From NCBI RefSeq assembly GCF_026278345.1, contig NZ_CP111085.1, positions 1,314,001-1,378,000 of the forward strand: 64,000 nt of DNA. The letters run 5' to 3'. The position numbers and the translations under genes were made by a program. The DNA comes from Tellurirhabdus rosea (lineage in GTDB: Bacteria; Bacteroidota; Bacteroidia; Cytophagales; Spirosomataceae). Below are positions 15,681-24,719 of the stretch, piece after piece. Position 1 is the first letter of the stretch, and the number at the start of each line of letters is the position of its first letter. The notes under the pieces were generated by a model. That model ran no database searches and was not told the DNA's origin. It saw only the letters and a program-made list of their open reading frames with translations.

Positions 15681-16232
15681 ATGCGCTATCTTACTGGTAC
15701 AATTTTTCTGCTGGCTTTCCTCTGTACGTTCACCTGGCCTGTTCAGGCCCAGCCGCAAAACGTGATCAAGACCAACATCATCAGTCCGCTTCTGCTCACC
15801 GGCAATTTTGCGTACGAACGGGCACTGAATGAGCACAATAGCCTCCAGGTGGGCGTTTTTGTTTCGGGACTGCGCCTGAGCGGCGTGAAATACCGCGGCT
15901 TTGGCTTTACGCCGGAGTACCGTTTTTACCTCATGAATAGCCAGACGGCCCCGAACGGCTTTTATGTCGCGCCTTTTTTCCGCTACCGGAATTTTGAAAT
16001 TGAGGACGCCGACCAGCCGCAGGTCGGTGGTCGGCTGCGTACGTACGGGGGTGGCGTTACGGCGGGCTACCAGGCTATTTTCAGCGAACGTTTTTCGCTG
16101 GATGTTTTTCTCGGGCCGTCGGTCAGTTCGGCTTCCGTCCGGTCCAACGACGGCTACACGCCCAGTCTGCCCTTCGGCCTGTTCAGCGGGTTCGGGCTAC
16201 GTGCCGGGTTGACGTTTGGGCTGGCCTTTTGA
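15681..16232 (+). CDS. Small outer-membrane beta-barrel protein (DUF3575-like)
   Basis: The product has 183 residues with a signal peptide (MRYLTGTIFLLAFLCTFTWPVQAQ). Alternating amphipathic strands ending in Phe/Tyr follow, as in small eight-stranded barrels. The opening after the signal (NVIKTNIISPLLLTGNFAYERAL) is typical of DUF3575 proteins of Bacteroidota. Function is unknown. It is divergent from the CHC2-TOPRIM gene and convergent with atpH, from which it is separated by a strong bidirectional terminator. Confidence 0.72.
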   Translation: MRYLTGTIFLLAFLCTFTWPVQAQPQNVIKTNIISPLLLTGNFAYERALNEHNSLQVGVFVSGLRLSGVKYRGFGFTPEYRFYLMNSQTAPNGFYVAPFFRYRNFEIEDADQPQVGGRLRTYGGGVTAGYQAIFSERFSLDVFLGPSVSSASVRSNDGYTPSLPFGLFSGFGLRAGLTFGLAF

Positions 16233-16235
16233 CAC

Positions 16236-16270
16236 AAAAAAGCCGTTTCCTTTGAAGGAAACGGCTTTTC
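16236..16270. terminator. Bidirectional intrinsic terminator between DUF3575-like gene and atpH
   Basis: AGCCGTTTCCTT (16241-16252) and AAGGAAACGGCT (16255-16266) are perfect complements. They are flanked by a run of A on the left and T on the right, so the hairpin can end transcripts from both directions. It sets the 3' end of the ATP synthase transcript directly after atpH. Confidence 0.85.
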
Positions 16271-16289
16271 CATTGATAGCTTAGCCTGA

Positions 16290-16826
16290 TTAGTTCAGGA
16301 AGTTCAGACGCAGGTCGTTCAGCTGGCTACGGATGGAAGCGTCCACCTGCCGGTCGCCGATCCGCAGCACGTAACCGCCGATCAATTTCGGGTCAACTTT
16401 CTCTTCCAGTTCTACCGTTTTGCCGGTTGCTTTCGACACCATGTTCCGGAACTGCTGGCGCAGGTCGTCGGTCAGCGGCAGCGTCGTGGTGACCTGCGCT
16501 TTCTGAATGCCTTTCAGATCGTTGTAAAGCCGGATAAATTCTTCGGCAATGGAGTCCATGATTCCTTCCCGGTTCTTCTTGGTAATGATGGAGAAGATGG
16601 TGTAGGAAACCGGATTGACCCGCGGCTGAAACACGTTTTTCAGAATAGAAAGCTTCTTTTCGTGCCGCAGGATGGGGCTTTTCAGCGCAAGCATCAGTTC
16701 GCGGTTTTCGCTAACGACCTGCTTGAAAAACTGCATGTCTTTGTATACTTCTTCGGTCAGGTTTTTCTCCTGCGCCAGGTCAATCAGCGACTTGGCATAC
16801 CGGAACGCTACCGTTGATTCAGCCAT
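16290..16826 (-). CDS. atpH: ATP synthase F1 delta subunit
   Basis: The product has 178 residues, typical for delta/OSCP. The N-terminal helical bundle begins VAFRYAKSLIDLAQEKN. The conserved C-terminal region VELEEKVDPKLIGGYVLRIGDRQVDASIRSQL links F1 to the peripheral b stalk. It is the last gene of the minus-strand atp cluster and is followed by a terminator. In most Bacteroidota atpA and atpG come next; they do not here. The spacer to atpF holds a palindrome. Confidence 0.96.
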   Translation of the reverse strand: MAESTVAFRYAKSLIDLAQEKNLTEEVYKDMQFFKQVVSENRELMLALKSPILRHEKKLSILKNVFQPRVNPVSYTIFSIITKKNREGIMDSIAEEFIRLYNDLKGIQKAQVTTTLPLTDDLRQQFRNMVSKATGKTVELEEKVDPKLIGGYVLRIGDRQVDASIRSQLNDLRLNFLN

Positions 16827-16836
16827 AACCTTTTTT

Positions 16837-16921
16837 GAGTTATGAATTAAGAGTTATGAGTTATGAGTTAGTTGAATCGTTCTATTGACGTATAACTCAT
16901 AATTCATAACTCATAACTCTT
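16837..16921. repeat. Palindromic element with GAGTTAT 7-mers inside the atp operon
   Basis: The left arm (16837-16870) reads GAGTTAT, GAATTAA, GAGTTAT, GAGTTAT, GAGTTA. The right arm (16893-16919) on the other strand reads GAGTTAT, GAGTTAT, GAATTAT, GAGTTA. The loop is about 22 nt. The element fills the spacer between atpF and atpH, two co-transcribed genes with different stoichiometry (b2, delta1), so it could affect the ratio of their expression; this is inference. Confidence 0.8.
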
Positions 16922-16923
16922 CA

Positions 16924-17418
16924 TTAATTCAGACGTGATTCAGCGACCAGGCTTTTCACCAGTTGCTCCTGCGAGTCCTTATCACTCAGTTCTTTGCGAA
17001 GAACTTTTTCGGCGATCTGGATAGACAGGTCTACGACTTCTTTCTTCACCTGGGCCATCATGGCCTGGCGTTCTGTCTGCATGGCTTCGCGGGCCTGTTC
17101 CAGTATGCGCTTGCCTTCTTCAGAGGCTTTGTCGCGGGCTTCGGCGATCATGCGATCCGACGTGTCTTTGGCGCTGCGGATGATGGCATCGCGTTCGGCG
17201 CGGGCTTCGGCCTGAAGCTTCTGGTTGTCGGCCTGCAGCTTCGCCATTTCGGCACGGGTGCGTTCGGCCATGTCCAGGGCGCTCTGGATATCCTGCTCAC
17301 GCTCCTTGAGGCTCTGTGTAATGGGTTTCCAGGCAAATTTCGTCAGGATGAACAACAGTGCCAGGAAGAAAAGCACCTGCCAGAATAATAGACCAAGATC
17401 TGGGGTAAGTAAATCCAT
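16924..17418 (-). CDS. atpF: ATP synthase F0 b subunit
   Basis: The product has 164 residues. One N-terminal membrane helix (LGLLFWQVLFFLALLFILTKF) is followed by a long charged helix rich in Ala, Glu, Arg and Lys (residues about 35-155) that forms the dimeric peripheral stalk. The motif FAWKPITQSLKERE after the helix is typical of b subunits. ATG 17418 gives the normal length. It lies between atpE (211 bases upstream) and atpH. Confidence 0.96.
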   Translation of the reverse strand: MDLLTPDLGLLFWQVLFFLALLFILTKFAWKPITQSLKEREQDIQSALDMAERTRAEMAKLQADNQKLQAEARAERDAIIRSAKDTSDRMIAEARDKASEEGKRILEQAREAMQTERQAMMAQVKKEVVDLSIQIAEKVLRKELSDKDSQEQLVKSLVAESRLN

Positions 17419-17629
17419 TGTATTGCGGTATGCTTAGTTTCTTAAGGAATGTCTTGACGGCGCCCGGACAGCCCGGGGCAGTATTCAATCTTTTGCTGTT
17501 CTGCTCAGAGGTTGGAATGGGCCCGCCGCGCGACTACTTCGACACGACGGGCTTTTCCGAATCAGCTCAGGGTCTGCTGCCGGCACCTAATGCCCCGGCG
17601 ACCCAAAACTTTTTGACTCCGTTTCCTGA

Positions 17630-18035
<406 letters not shown>

Positions 18036-19136
18036 TTAATGGTGCTCTTCCAGACCTGCTTCCAGACCGGAGCCGCCGCCGTGGTGGTGTTCCTCGACCG
18101 CGCTGCCGATGTACATCGACGAGAGCAGCGTGAAGATGAACGCCTGCAGGAAGGCTACCAGCAATTCGATCAGGTTCATGAAGATGGTGAACACGGCCAC
18201 CAGCGGGCTAACGGCCCAGCCCGTAGCCGAACCACCCAGGTTTCCGGCAATGAATATCAGACCCAGCAGGCTGAGAATGATAATGTGACCGGCCGTGATA
18301 TTGGCAAAAAGTCGAACCATGAGCGAGAACGGTTTCATGAACACGCCCACAATTTCAACCGGAATCATGATCGGCAGCAGGGCTACCGGGACACCCGTCG
18401 GTTTGAAAAGGTGCATCCAGTAATCCTTGTTCCCGCTGAAGTTCACAATCAGGAAGGTAATGACCGCCAGCGTCAGCGTTACGGCGATGTTGCCCGTCAG
18501 GTTGGCACCACCGGGCAGCAGACCCAGCAGGTTGTTGACCAGAATAAAGAAGAACAGCGTCAGCAGGTACGGCAGGTAACGCTCGTAGCGCGGACCGATG
18601 TTCGGCTTGGCGATTTCGTCACGCACGAAGATGATCAGCGGCTCCATGAACGACTGCAGGCCGCTCGGGGCTCTGCCTTTGTTTTTCTGGTAGCCTTTGC
18701 TCACCGTCAGGAAGACCGCCAGCAGAATGATAAAGCTCAGAATGAGGGAGGCCACGTTTTTGGTGATCGAGAAATCGTACACGTGGGCCGAGTGGTCTTC
18801 CTCGCCGGAGGCCGTTACGCGGTGGATTTTTCCGTGCTCCAGTTTGTATCCGTTGTACACTTCGCCGTGGGCCAGGTGGGAAGACGAAAATACTTCCAGA
18901 CCCCGGTCGGCGCTGTACAGAATGACCGGCAGCGGCAGCGTCAGGCCGTGGGCAAATTCCCAGCCGTGGTCATCCTTGATGTGGTGCATAATCATGTCGC
19001 CCACGCTGAATTCCTTCTTGACTTCAGAGTCTTCGGTCGAACCCGTTTCGTGGCCGTGGTCCTGCGCACGAACAGCAAACGTGCTCAGTGTCAGAGTGGC
19101 AATCAGAAAAAGTTTATGAATGAGCGAGCGCATCAT
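18036..19136 (-). CDS. atpB: ATP synthase F0 a subunit with N-terminal signal peptide
   Basis: The product has 366 residues. The N-terminus is a signal-like segment (LFLIATLTLSTFAVRAQ) followed by an acidic, His-rich periplasmic stretch. This extension is usual in Bacteroidota AtpB and absent in E. coli. The five to six helices of the a subunit follow. The conserved proton-channel helix contains MKPFSLMVRLFANITAGHI with the essential Arg, and a later helix ends in LLVAFLQAFIFTLLSSMYIG. A His/Glu/Gly tail ends the protein. The start can be ATG 19136 or 19133. Confidence 0.96.
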   Translation of the reverse strand: MMRSLIHKLFLIATLTLSTFAVRAQDHGHETGSTEDSEVKKEFSVGDMIMHHIKDDHGWEFAHGLTLPLPVILYSADRGLEVFSSSHLAHGEVYNGYKLEHGKIHRVTASGEEDHSAHVYDFSITKNVASLILSFIILLAVFLTVSKGYQKNKGRAPSGLQSFMEPLIIFVRDEIAKPNIGPRYERYLPYLLTLFFFILVNNLLGLLPGGANLTGNIAVTLTLAVITFLIVNFSGNKDYWMHLFKPTGVPVALLPIMIPVEIVGVFMKPFSLMVRLFANITAGHIIILSLLGLIFIAGNLGGSATGWAVSPLVAVFTIFMNLIELLVAFLQAFIFTLLSSMYIGSAVEEHHHGGGSGLEAGLEEHH

Positions 19137-19155
19137 GGGTAGTAATAGGGCGGTC

Positions 19156-19518
19156 TTATAAATCGCGCCGCAAGTTACGACTCAATGTGTAGATTTCAAA
19201 ACCCGTGTAACATAAATAGAGTACAAGAAAGTTGACAATAAAGATTTGTTTAAGCTCAACCTTCCGGTACAGAAAGTACCCGACAAAGACCAGGCTCAGG
19301 AGCAGACGGGCTACCAGCGAGGCCATGTACATTTGCACGAATTTCTCGCGATTGTTCTCAAAACCAATGTTCATCAGCCGGTGAAGCAGAAACGAGACGC
19401 TCAGAAAAAAGAGCAGCATGGCCTTCCACTGCGGGTGCAGCCAGGCGGGATGACGGTATTGTTCTGCTGTAAAAAATACAATTGCCAGTACAAGGGTAAA
19501 AAGGAAACTGCGAAACAT
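19156..19518 (-). CDS. Small membrane protein of the atp cluster (AtpI-like position)
   Basis: The product has 120 residues with about four hydrophobic helices and a basic C-terminus (LSRNLRRDL). No strong family motif is visible. Its place between atpZ and atpB matches AtpI/Unc1-like proteins, which assist c-ring assembly, so the same role is a reasonable inference from context only. Spacing to neighbours is tight (3 bases after atpZ, 19 before atpB), supporting one transcript. Confidence 0.65.
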   Translation of the reverse strand: MFRSFLFTLVLAIVFFTAEQYRHPAWLHPQWKAMLLFFLSVSFLLHRLMNIGFENNREKFVQMYMASLVARLLLSLVFVGYFLYRKVELKQIFIVNFLVLYLCYTGFEIYTLSRNLRRDL

Positions 19519-19521
19519 TTT

Positions 19522-19776
19522 TTAGGGTTGTTTGGGCAATTGCCGGATAAACAGGTAGAGCGCGGCTCCAATGGCGAACAGGGACAGGACAATGGTCCAG
19601 ATGGGGTTTTCGTTCTGCTGCCACTCGTCCAGTTTCAGGCCCGCCCAGACGCCCAGGCCGATGGTTCCCAGCATCTGGAAACCGGCCCCTACAAACTGCA
19701 TGTACCGGTTTGTGCCCGGAGGCAGGTTGCTTTTGGCCCGATTTTCGCCGGAGGTATTGGGTTGTTGCTCGCTCAT
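19522..19776 (-). CDS. atpZ: AtpZ/AtpI family protein
   Basis: The product has 84 residues. A polar N-terminus precedes two helices with the glycine pattern GAGFQMLGTIGLGVWAGLKLDEW, characteristic of the AtpZ/AtpI family found at the head of atp operons. Members are thought to aid F0 assembly or ion supply. It is the first gene of the minus-strand atp operon, with a promoter match about 90 bases upstream. Confidence 0.85.
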   Translation of the reverse strand: MSEQQPNTSGENRAKSNLPPGTNRYMQFVGAGFQMLGTIGLGVWAGLKLDEWQQNENPIWTIVLSLFAIGAALYLFIRQLPKQP

Positions 19777-19868
19777 ACGCCTGATTTACCGGGAATTATG
19801 TTGTATTTTTGGTAAACCTTGCCGGACAGTCATACTGCCCTGCCGGGTTTAACGTTACCTATTAATGA

Positions 19869-19876
19869 CAAAGGTA
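19869..19876 (-). promoter_or_regulatory. -7 element for the atp operon
   Basis: On the minus strand TACCTTTG matches TAnnTTTG exactly. A TTG lies 23 bases upstream of it, slightly farther than the usual 19-21. Transcription would give a leader of roughly 85 bases before atpZ. Confidence 0.45.
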
Positions 19877-19962
19877 CTCAGAAGGAATAAACCTTCCGTC
19901 AACCTGACCAACGCACTGCTGAATAAATGCCTGCTGGGGCCAAAAACCGATTCTTTTTTCCC

Positions 19963-22137
19963 ATGACCGTAACCAAGTTCCGGATGGCCGCCCTGTACGC
20001 AGTTATTCCGGTTTTACTGAGTGCCTGTTCCCAGTTCAGTACCCGGCCGCTGCCGGTGGCCTACCACAACCTGACGGCCCGCTACAATGCCTACCTGATC
20101 GCCCGCGACAACCTGCGGCAGATCGACCGGACGCTCTTCCAGAACCGGCAGGAAAATTACGCCCAGCCCCTCCCCATTCTGTTGCCGCTGGACTCTAACG
20201 CCCTCGCGCCCGTGCGGGCCCAGCTGGACGACGCCATCAAAAAAGCGTCGATGGTGGCCGAACGGCACCAGAACAGCAAGTGGCTGGATGACAGCTATGT
20301 GCTGCTTGGCAAAGCCCGGCTGCTCCGTCAGGATTACATCAACGCTACCGAGGTTTTCAAATACGTAAACACCAAAGGTCGTGGAGAAGCCGAAAAACAT
20401 GAGGCACTGGTGGGCCTGATGCGTGCGTATGTGGAGCAGGGTGATTATTCCAACGCGCTGAACGTGGCCGAATACCTGCGCGCACAGCCCCTGAGCAAGG
20501 AGAATACCCGCGATTACTACCTGACCAAAGCCTACCTGCACCAGCGCCGCGGCGAGAACGCCGTTGCCGCCGCCCTGCTCGAAGAAACCTTTCCGCTACT
20601 GGATCAGGGAGAAGCCACGGCCCGCCTCCACCTGATTGCCGGCCAGTTGCAGGAACAGCTCGGCAAACCCGAACTGGCCCGAAAGCATTTTGCCGCCGTT
20701 CAGAGAAACCGGCCCTCCTACGAGCAGTCGTTTTACGCGGACATTTACCTGATGGACCCCGACCCGAAGGTGTCGCAGCCGCGCCTGAACCGCATGCTCA
20801 GCGACCGGAAAAACGCCGATCTGAAAGACAAGATTTACCTGACGATGGGCCAGCAGGAAGCCCGGCGCGGCAACTATCCGCAGGCCATTCTGTACTGGCA
20901 GCAGGCGATTCAGGTCGGGGCTGCCAATACGGCCCAGATTCCGTTTACGTACCTCGAAATGGCGGGGCTTTATGCCGACAAACTGCACGATTACGGCAAA
21001 GCCAAGGCCTATTACGACAGCACGCTGGCCCTGCTCCCGCCCCAGTCGCCGAACTTTGCCGACGTGCAGAAGCGGAAAAAAGTGCTGGACGAATTTGTCC
21101 GGTTCCAGTCCACCATCACCCTGGAGGACAGTCTGCAGCAGCTGGCCCGGCTGAACCCCGCTGCGCTGGACCGTCGGCTCGATCAGCTGGTCGAAAGCCG
21201 TTGGCAGGAACAGCAACGGCAGCAGGCGGACGCCGAACGCATCGTGGGGCAGGCTACGGCGGCGGGTGGCCCGGCGGCAACCTCCGACATCGACCCCATG
21301 CAGAAATGGCATCTGTACAACCCCACCACCATCAGCCAGGGACGTATCGAGTTCATCCAGAAATGGGGCAACCGCCCGCTGGAGGACAACTGGCGACGGG
21401 ATGCCAACGAATCCCAGCTAACGACCGAAACGATGGCGGCAAACAGTTCGGGTGGGCAGAACGGCATCCCGGAAGCGGCCGCTCCGGGTACACTTTCCGA
21501 CGCCGACCGACGCGCCCGGAAAGAGCAGCTTTACGCTTCCATCCCGCTGACGCCGGACGCCCTCAGGTTGTCTAACCAGCGTTTGGAAGAATCCATGTAC
21601 AATCTCGGGAAGCTTTATAAAATCAGCCTTAATCAGCCCGAAAAATCCATTGCTACGTTCAGTGACCTGCTGACCCGTTTTCCGGCTACATCCTACAAGC
21701 CCGAGATTTATTACCTCCAGATGCTTTCGCATGACCAGTTGAAGCAGCCTTCGTCCTGGAAGGAAAAGCTGCTGGCCGAGTTCCCGGCCTCGTCTTATGC
21801 CCGGCAGCTGACAAAAGTGGCGGCCTCCGCCCAGCAGCCGCAGGGCGCGGAAAGCACGGCCCAGCGGGCCTACGCCGACATTTACGCCCTTTATCAGGCC
21901 AACCAGGCCACCGAAGCCCTCGCCCGGGCCGAAGCCACCCAAAGCCTGACCACCGGCACGACAGTGGACGACAAGCTGGCGCTGCTGCGGGCCATGCTCA
22001 TCGGTAAGGTACGGGGAACGGAAGCCTACCGACAGGCGCTGGCCGAGTTCGTCCGCGACTATCCGGCGAGTCCGCTGCTTTCCCGGGTAAAAGAAATGCA
22101 GGCGGCAGCCGACCAGCCTTCAGCCAAACGAAAGTAG
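19963..22137 (+). CDS. SprE/PorW-like TPR lipoprotein of the type IX secretion system
   Basis: The product has 724 residues from ATG 19963, with a lipoprotein signal (VIPVLLSAC, lipid Cys near residue 22). The mature start YHNLTARYNAYLIARDNLR closely fits SprE/PorW, whose members open with a similar HNxTARYNxYF-like segment. The rest is a solenoid of TPR repeats with a disordered, Ala/Gln-rich middle. In characterised species SprE/PorW is an outer-membrane-attached lipoprotein needed for T9SS function. Here it is about 4.5 kb from the GldN end of the T9SS operon, on the other strand. I omit a symbol because the call is from motifs only. Confidence 0.78.
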   Translation: MTVTKFRMAALYAVIPVLLSACSQFSTRPLPVAYHNLTARYNAYLIARDNLRQIDRTLFQNRQENYAQPLPILLPLDSNALAPVRAQLDDAIKKASMVAERHQNSKWLDDSYVLLGKARLLRQDYINATEVFKYVNTKGRGEAEKHEALVGLMRAYVEQGDYSNALNVAEYLRAQPLSKENTRDYYLTKAYLHQRRGENAVAAALLEETFPLLDQGEATARLHLIAGQLQEQLGKPELARKHFAAVQRNRPSYEQSFYADIYLMDPDPKVSQPRLNRMLSDRKNADLKDKIYLTMGQQEARRGNYPQAILYWQQAIQVGAANTAQIPFTYLEMAGLYADKLHDYGKAKAYYDSTLALLPPQSPNFADVQKRKKVLDEFVRFQSTITLEDSLQQLARLNPAALDRRLDQLVESRWQEQQRQQADAERIVGQATAAGGPAATSDIDPMQKWHLYNPTTISQGRIEFIQKWGNRPLEDNWRRDANESQLTTETMAANSSGGQNGIPEAAAPGTLSDADRRARKEQLYASIPLTPDALRLSNQRLEESMYNLGKLYKISLNQPEKSIATFSDLLTRFPATSYKPEIYYLQMLSHDQLKQPSSWKEKLLAEFPASSYARQLTKVAASAQQPQGAESTAQRAYADIYALYQANQATEALARAEATQSLTTGTTVDDKLALLRAMLIGKVRGTEAYRQALAEFVRDYPASPLLSRVKEMQAAADQPSAKRK

Positions 22138-22155
22138 GCAGACGGCGAAATTGTG

Positions 22156-22163
22156 TACTTTTG
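22156..22163 (+). promoter_or_regulatory. -7 element for the PBP1A gene
   Basis: TACTTTTG matches TAnnTTTG exactly, 70 bases before ATG 22233. No TTTG is found at the expected upstream distance, so the match may be fortuitous. Confidence 0.35.
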
Positions 22164-22232
22164 CGCCAAAGGACTTCGTTATTATCAAAAAAATGGTAGC
22201 TTGTCCAAAGCGTACACAATTTGCCCCTGCCC

Positions 22233-24587
22233 ATGTTTAGTTTACAACCGGGACCCTACAAACGAATCATATCACGCATCTGGCGGTTCGCCCTGTTCGG
22301 CATCGCCTTCTTTATTATTTACATTGTTGCCGTCCGGTTCAATTTTTTCTGGCTTTTCGGGGGCATGCCCAGCCTGAAGGCTCTGGAAAATCCGCAGAGT
22401 GAAATCGCCTCGGAAGTGTATTCGGAAGACGGGGTTCTGCTGTCGAAATATTACCTTGAAAACCGCACACCGGTCGAGATTTCGCAGGTCTCGCCCAACA
22501 TCATTTCGGCGCTGCTGGCGACGGAAGACGCCCGTTTTGTCAAGCACTCGGGTATTGACCTTCGTTCGCTGTTCCGGGCGGTGACCGGCGTTCTGACGGG
22601 CCGTTCGAGTTCGGGGGGCGGCAGTACGCTTACCCAGCAGGTTGCCAAAAACCTTTTCGAAACCCGCACCCAGAAGTTTCGGGGGCTGCTCGGCGGCATT
22701 CCGTTTGTCCGGACGGTCATCGACAAGACCAAAGAATGGATTCTGGCCGTCCGTCTCGAACGGAATTATACCAAGCAGGAAATCATGATGATGTACCTGA
22801 ACACGGTTTCGTTCGGCAACAATACCTACGGCATCAAAACGGCGGCCAAGACCTACTTCAACAAGGAGCCCTGGCAGGTAAACGTTGAGGAAGCTGCCCT
22901 GCTGGTCGGTATGCTGCAAAACCCGACGTTCTGGAACCCCCGCAACAACGAGGAACGGGCGCTGCTTCGCCGCAACGTGGTGCTTGCGCAGATGCACCGC
23001 TACGGCTTTCTGACCACCGAGCAGTTTGCCACCTACAAGGCCAAGCCCATCAAGCTTGATTTTACCATCGAAAACCAGAACACAGGCCCGGCGGCTTACT
23101 TCCGTTCGGTGATTCGGGACGACATTCAGAGATGGATTGAGGAATACAACGACGACCACCCGGACGCCGAGTTGAACCTCTACACGAGCGGCCTTAAAAT
23201 CTACACGACGCTCGACTCCCGGATGCAGAAATATGCCGAAGAGTCGATCTACGAACACATGCGGGAGCAGCAGCGGAAGTTTTATGAACACTGGCGCGGC
23301 CGCAATCCCTGGGTGTTCAAGGAAAAAAACGGGCAATGGAAAGAACTGCCCAATTACGTTTCCGACGTCATTAAACGGACGCCCCGTTACCAGTTGCTGA
23401 AACAGGAATACGGCGACGATGAAGCCGCCATCTGGCGCGAACTCCGCAAGCCCGTCAAGATGAAGGTCTTCACCTACGGCGGCAAGCGTAACGAGAAGGA
23501 TACCACCATGAGTCCGCTGGATTCGGTGAAATACTACAAGCGTTTTTTGAACACGGGCTTTATGTCGATGGACCCGCGCAACGGACACGTGAAAGCCTGG
23601 GTCGGGGGGATTAATTTTAAATACCTCAAATACGACCACGTCCGGCAGGGCCGCCGCCAGCCGGGTTCGACCTTCAAGCCGTTCCTGTACCTAGCCGCGC
23701 TGGACAATAACTTCCTGACGCCCTGCGACCGCGTGACCGACCAGCCCGTCACTTTCGCCCGCTACGAAGACCATAACGGCCCAACGCCCTGGACGCCCAA
23801 AAACTCCAGCGGACGGTACAGTTACCAGTCGCTGACCCTGCGGCAGGCGCTGGGCGCCTCGATCAACTCGGTCAGCGCCTACCTGATGAAGCAGACCAAA
23901 TCGCAGACGGTCGTGGATTACGCCCGCAAATTGGGCGTCGAAAGTCCGCTGAAGCCTAATCCGACGCTGGCGCTGGGCACGAGCGACGTGTCGGTCTACG
24001 AAATGGTGGCTGCCTACTGCACGTTTGTCAACGGTGGCTACCGGGTGAAGCCAATGACCATTTTGCGGATAACGGATAAAAACGGCAACGTACTGAAGGA
24101 ATTTGCGCCCGACAACCAGCACGTGATCAACGCCAATACGGCCTATCAGATGCTGTATCTGATGCGTGGGGCCGTCGAAGATGCGGGCGGTACGTCGCAG
24201 CGTCTTAAAAATCAGTACAAGCTCCTGGAAGGCGGCAACGAGATCGCCGCGAAAACCGGGACGACCTCCAGCTACTCCGACGGCTGGTTTATGGGCATGA
24301 CCCAGCACCTCGTATCCGGCCTGTGGGTGGGTGGCGACGACCGCAGTATCCACTTCCGGGACATGGCTTTCGGACAGGGCGCCCGTCTGGCCATGCCGGC
24401 CTGGGCCCTGTACATGCAGAAAATCTACGGCGACAAATCGCTGTCCCGGCAGTATTCCAAAGAACCGTTCCGCAAGCCCGATGGCTTTAACCTGACCCTC
24501 GATTGCGGCGGTACCTACATCGACTCATCCCAGCGTTACATCCCGCCGAAAGTGATCGAGTCGGGCGAGGAAGAAATTCTGAACTAA
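22233..24587 (+). CDS. Penicillin-binding protein 1A (bifunctional class A PBP)
   Basis: The product has 784 residues from ATG 22233; a TTG at 22221 is in frame. An N-terminal anchor (LFGIAFFIIYIVAVRF) is followed by a GT51 glycosyltransferase domain with ATEDARFVKHSGID (catalytic Glu in EDARF) and GSTLTQQVAKNLF. The transpeptidase domain follows, with the SxxK motif in RQPGSTFKPF, a Ser-x-Asn motif in GASINSVSAY, and AAKTGTTSSYSDGW as the KTG box. It polymerises and cross-links peptidoglycan in the periplasm. It lies between the sprE-like gene and uvrC on the same strand. Confidence 0.94.
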   Translation: MFSLQPGPYKRIISRIWRFALFGIAFFIIYIVAVRFNFFWLFGGMPSLKALENPQSEIASEVYSEDGVLLSKYYLENRTPVEISQVSPNIISALLATEDARFVKHSGIDLRSLFRAVTGVLTGRSSSGGGSTLTQQVAKNLFETRTQKFRGLLGGIPFVRTVIDKTKEWILAVRLERNYTKQEIMMMYLNTVSFGNNTYGIKTAAKTYFNKEPWQVNVEEAALLVGMLQNPTFWNPRNNEERALLRRNVVLAQMHRYGFLTTEQFATYKAKPIKLDFTIENQNTGPAAYFRSVIRDDIQRWIEEYNDDHPDAELNLYTSGLKIYTTLDSRMQKYAEESIYEHMREQQRKFYEHWRGRNPWVFKEKNGQWKELPNYVSDVIKRTPRYQLLKQEYGDDEAAIWRELRKPVKMKVFTYGGKRNEKDTTMSPLDSVKYYKRFLNTGFMSMDPRNGHVKAWVGGINFKYLKYDHVRQGRRQPGSTFKPFLYLAALDNNFLTPCDRVTDQPVTFARYEDHNGPTPWTPKNSSGRYSYQSLTLRQALGASINSVSAYLMKQTKSQTVVDYARKLGVESPLKPNPTLALGTSDVSVYEMVAAYCTFVNGGYRVKPMTILRITDKNGNVLKEFAPDNQHVINANTAYQMLYLMRGAVEDAGGTSQRLKNQYKLLEGGNEIAAKTGTTSSYSDGWFMGMTQHLVSGLWVGGDDRSIHFRDMAFGQGARLAMPAWALYMQKIYGDKSLSRQYSKEPFRKPDGFNLTLDCGGTYIDSSQRYIPPKVIESGEEEILN

Positions 24588-24592
24588 CGTCC

Positions 24593-24712
24593 GAACTGTG
24601 CTTTACGCTGATTTTGTTGATTAATATGATGCATCCAAACAAAACCTGAGAAGGTATCCGTGAGTAGTAACTAAATCACGGTCATCCATTCAATCAGCGT
24701 AAATCACAGTTC
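24593..24712. repeat. Palindromic element between PBP1A and uvrC
   Basis: GAACTGTGCTTTACGCTGATT (24593-24613) and AATCAGCGTAAATCACAGTTC (24692-24712) pair over 21 bases with one mismatch, around a 78-base interior. The words resemble those of the nusB element (TTACGC-GATTAA). It starts six bases after the PBP1A stop and ends just before the uvrC start. Confidence 0.7.
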
Positions 24713-24719
24713 AGACACC

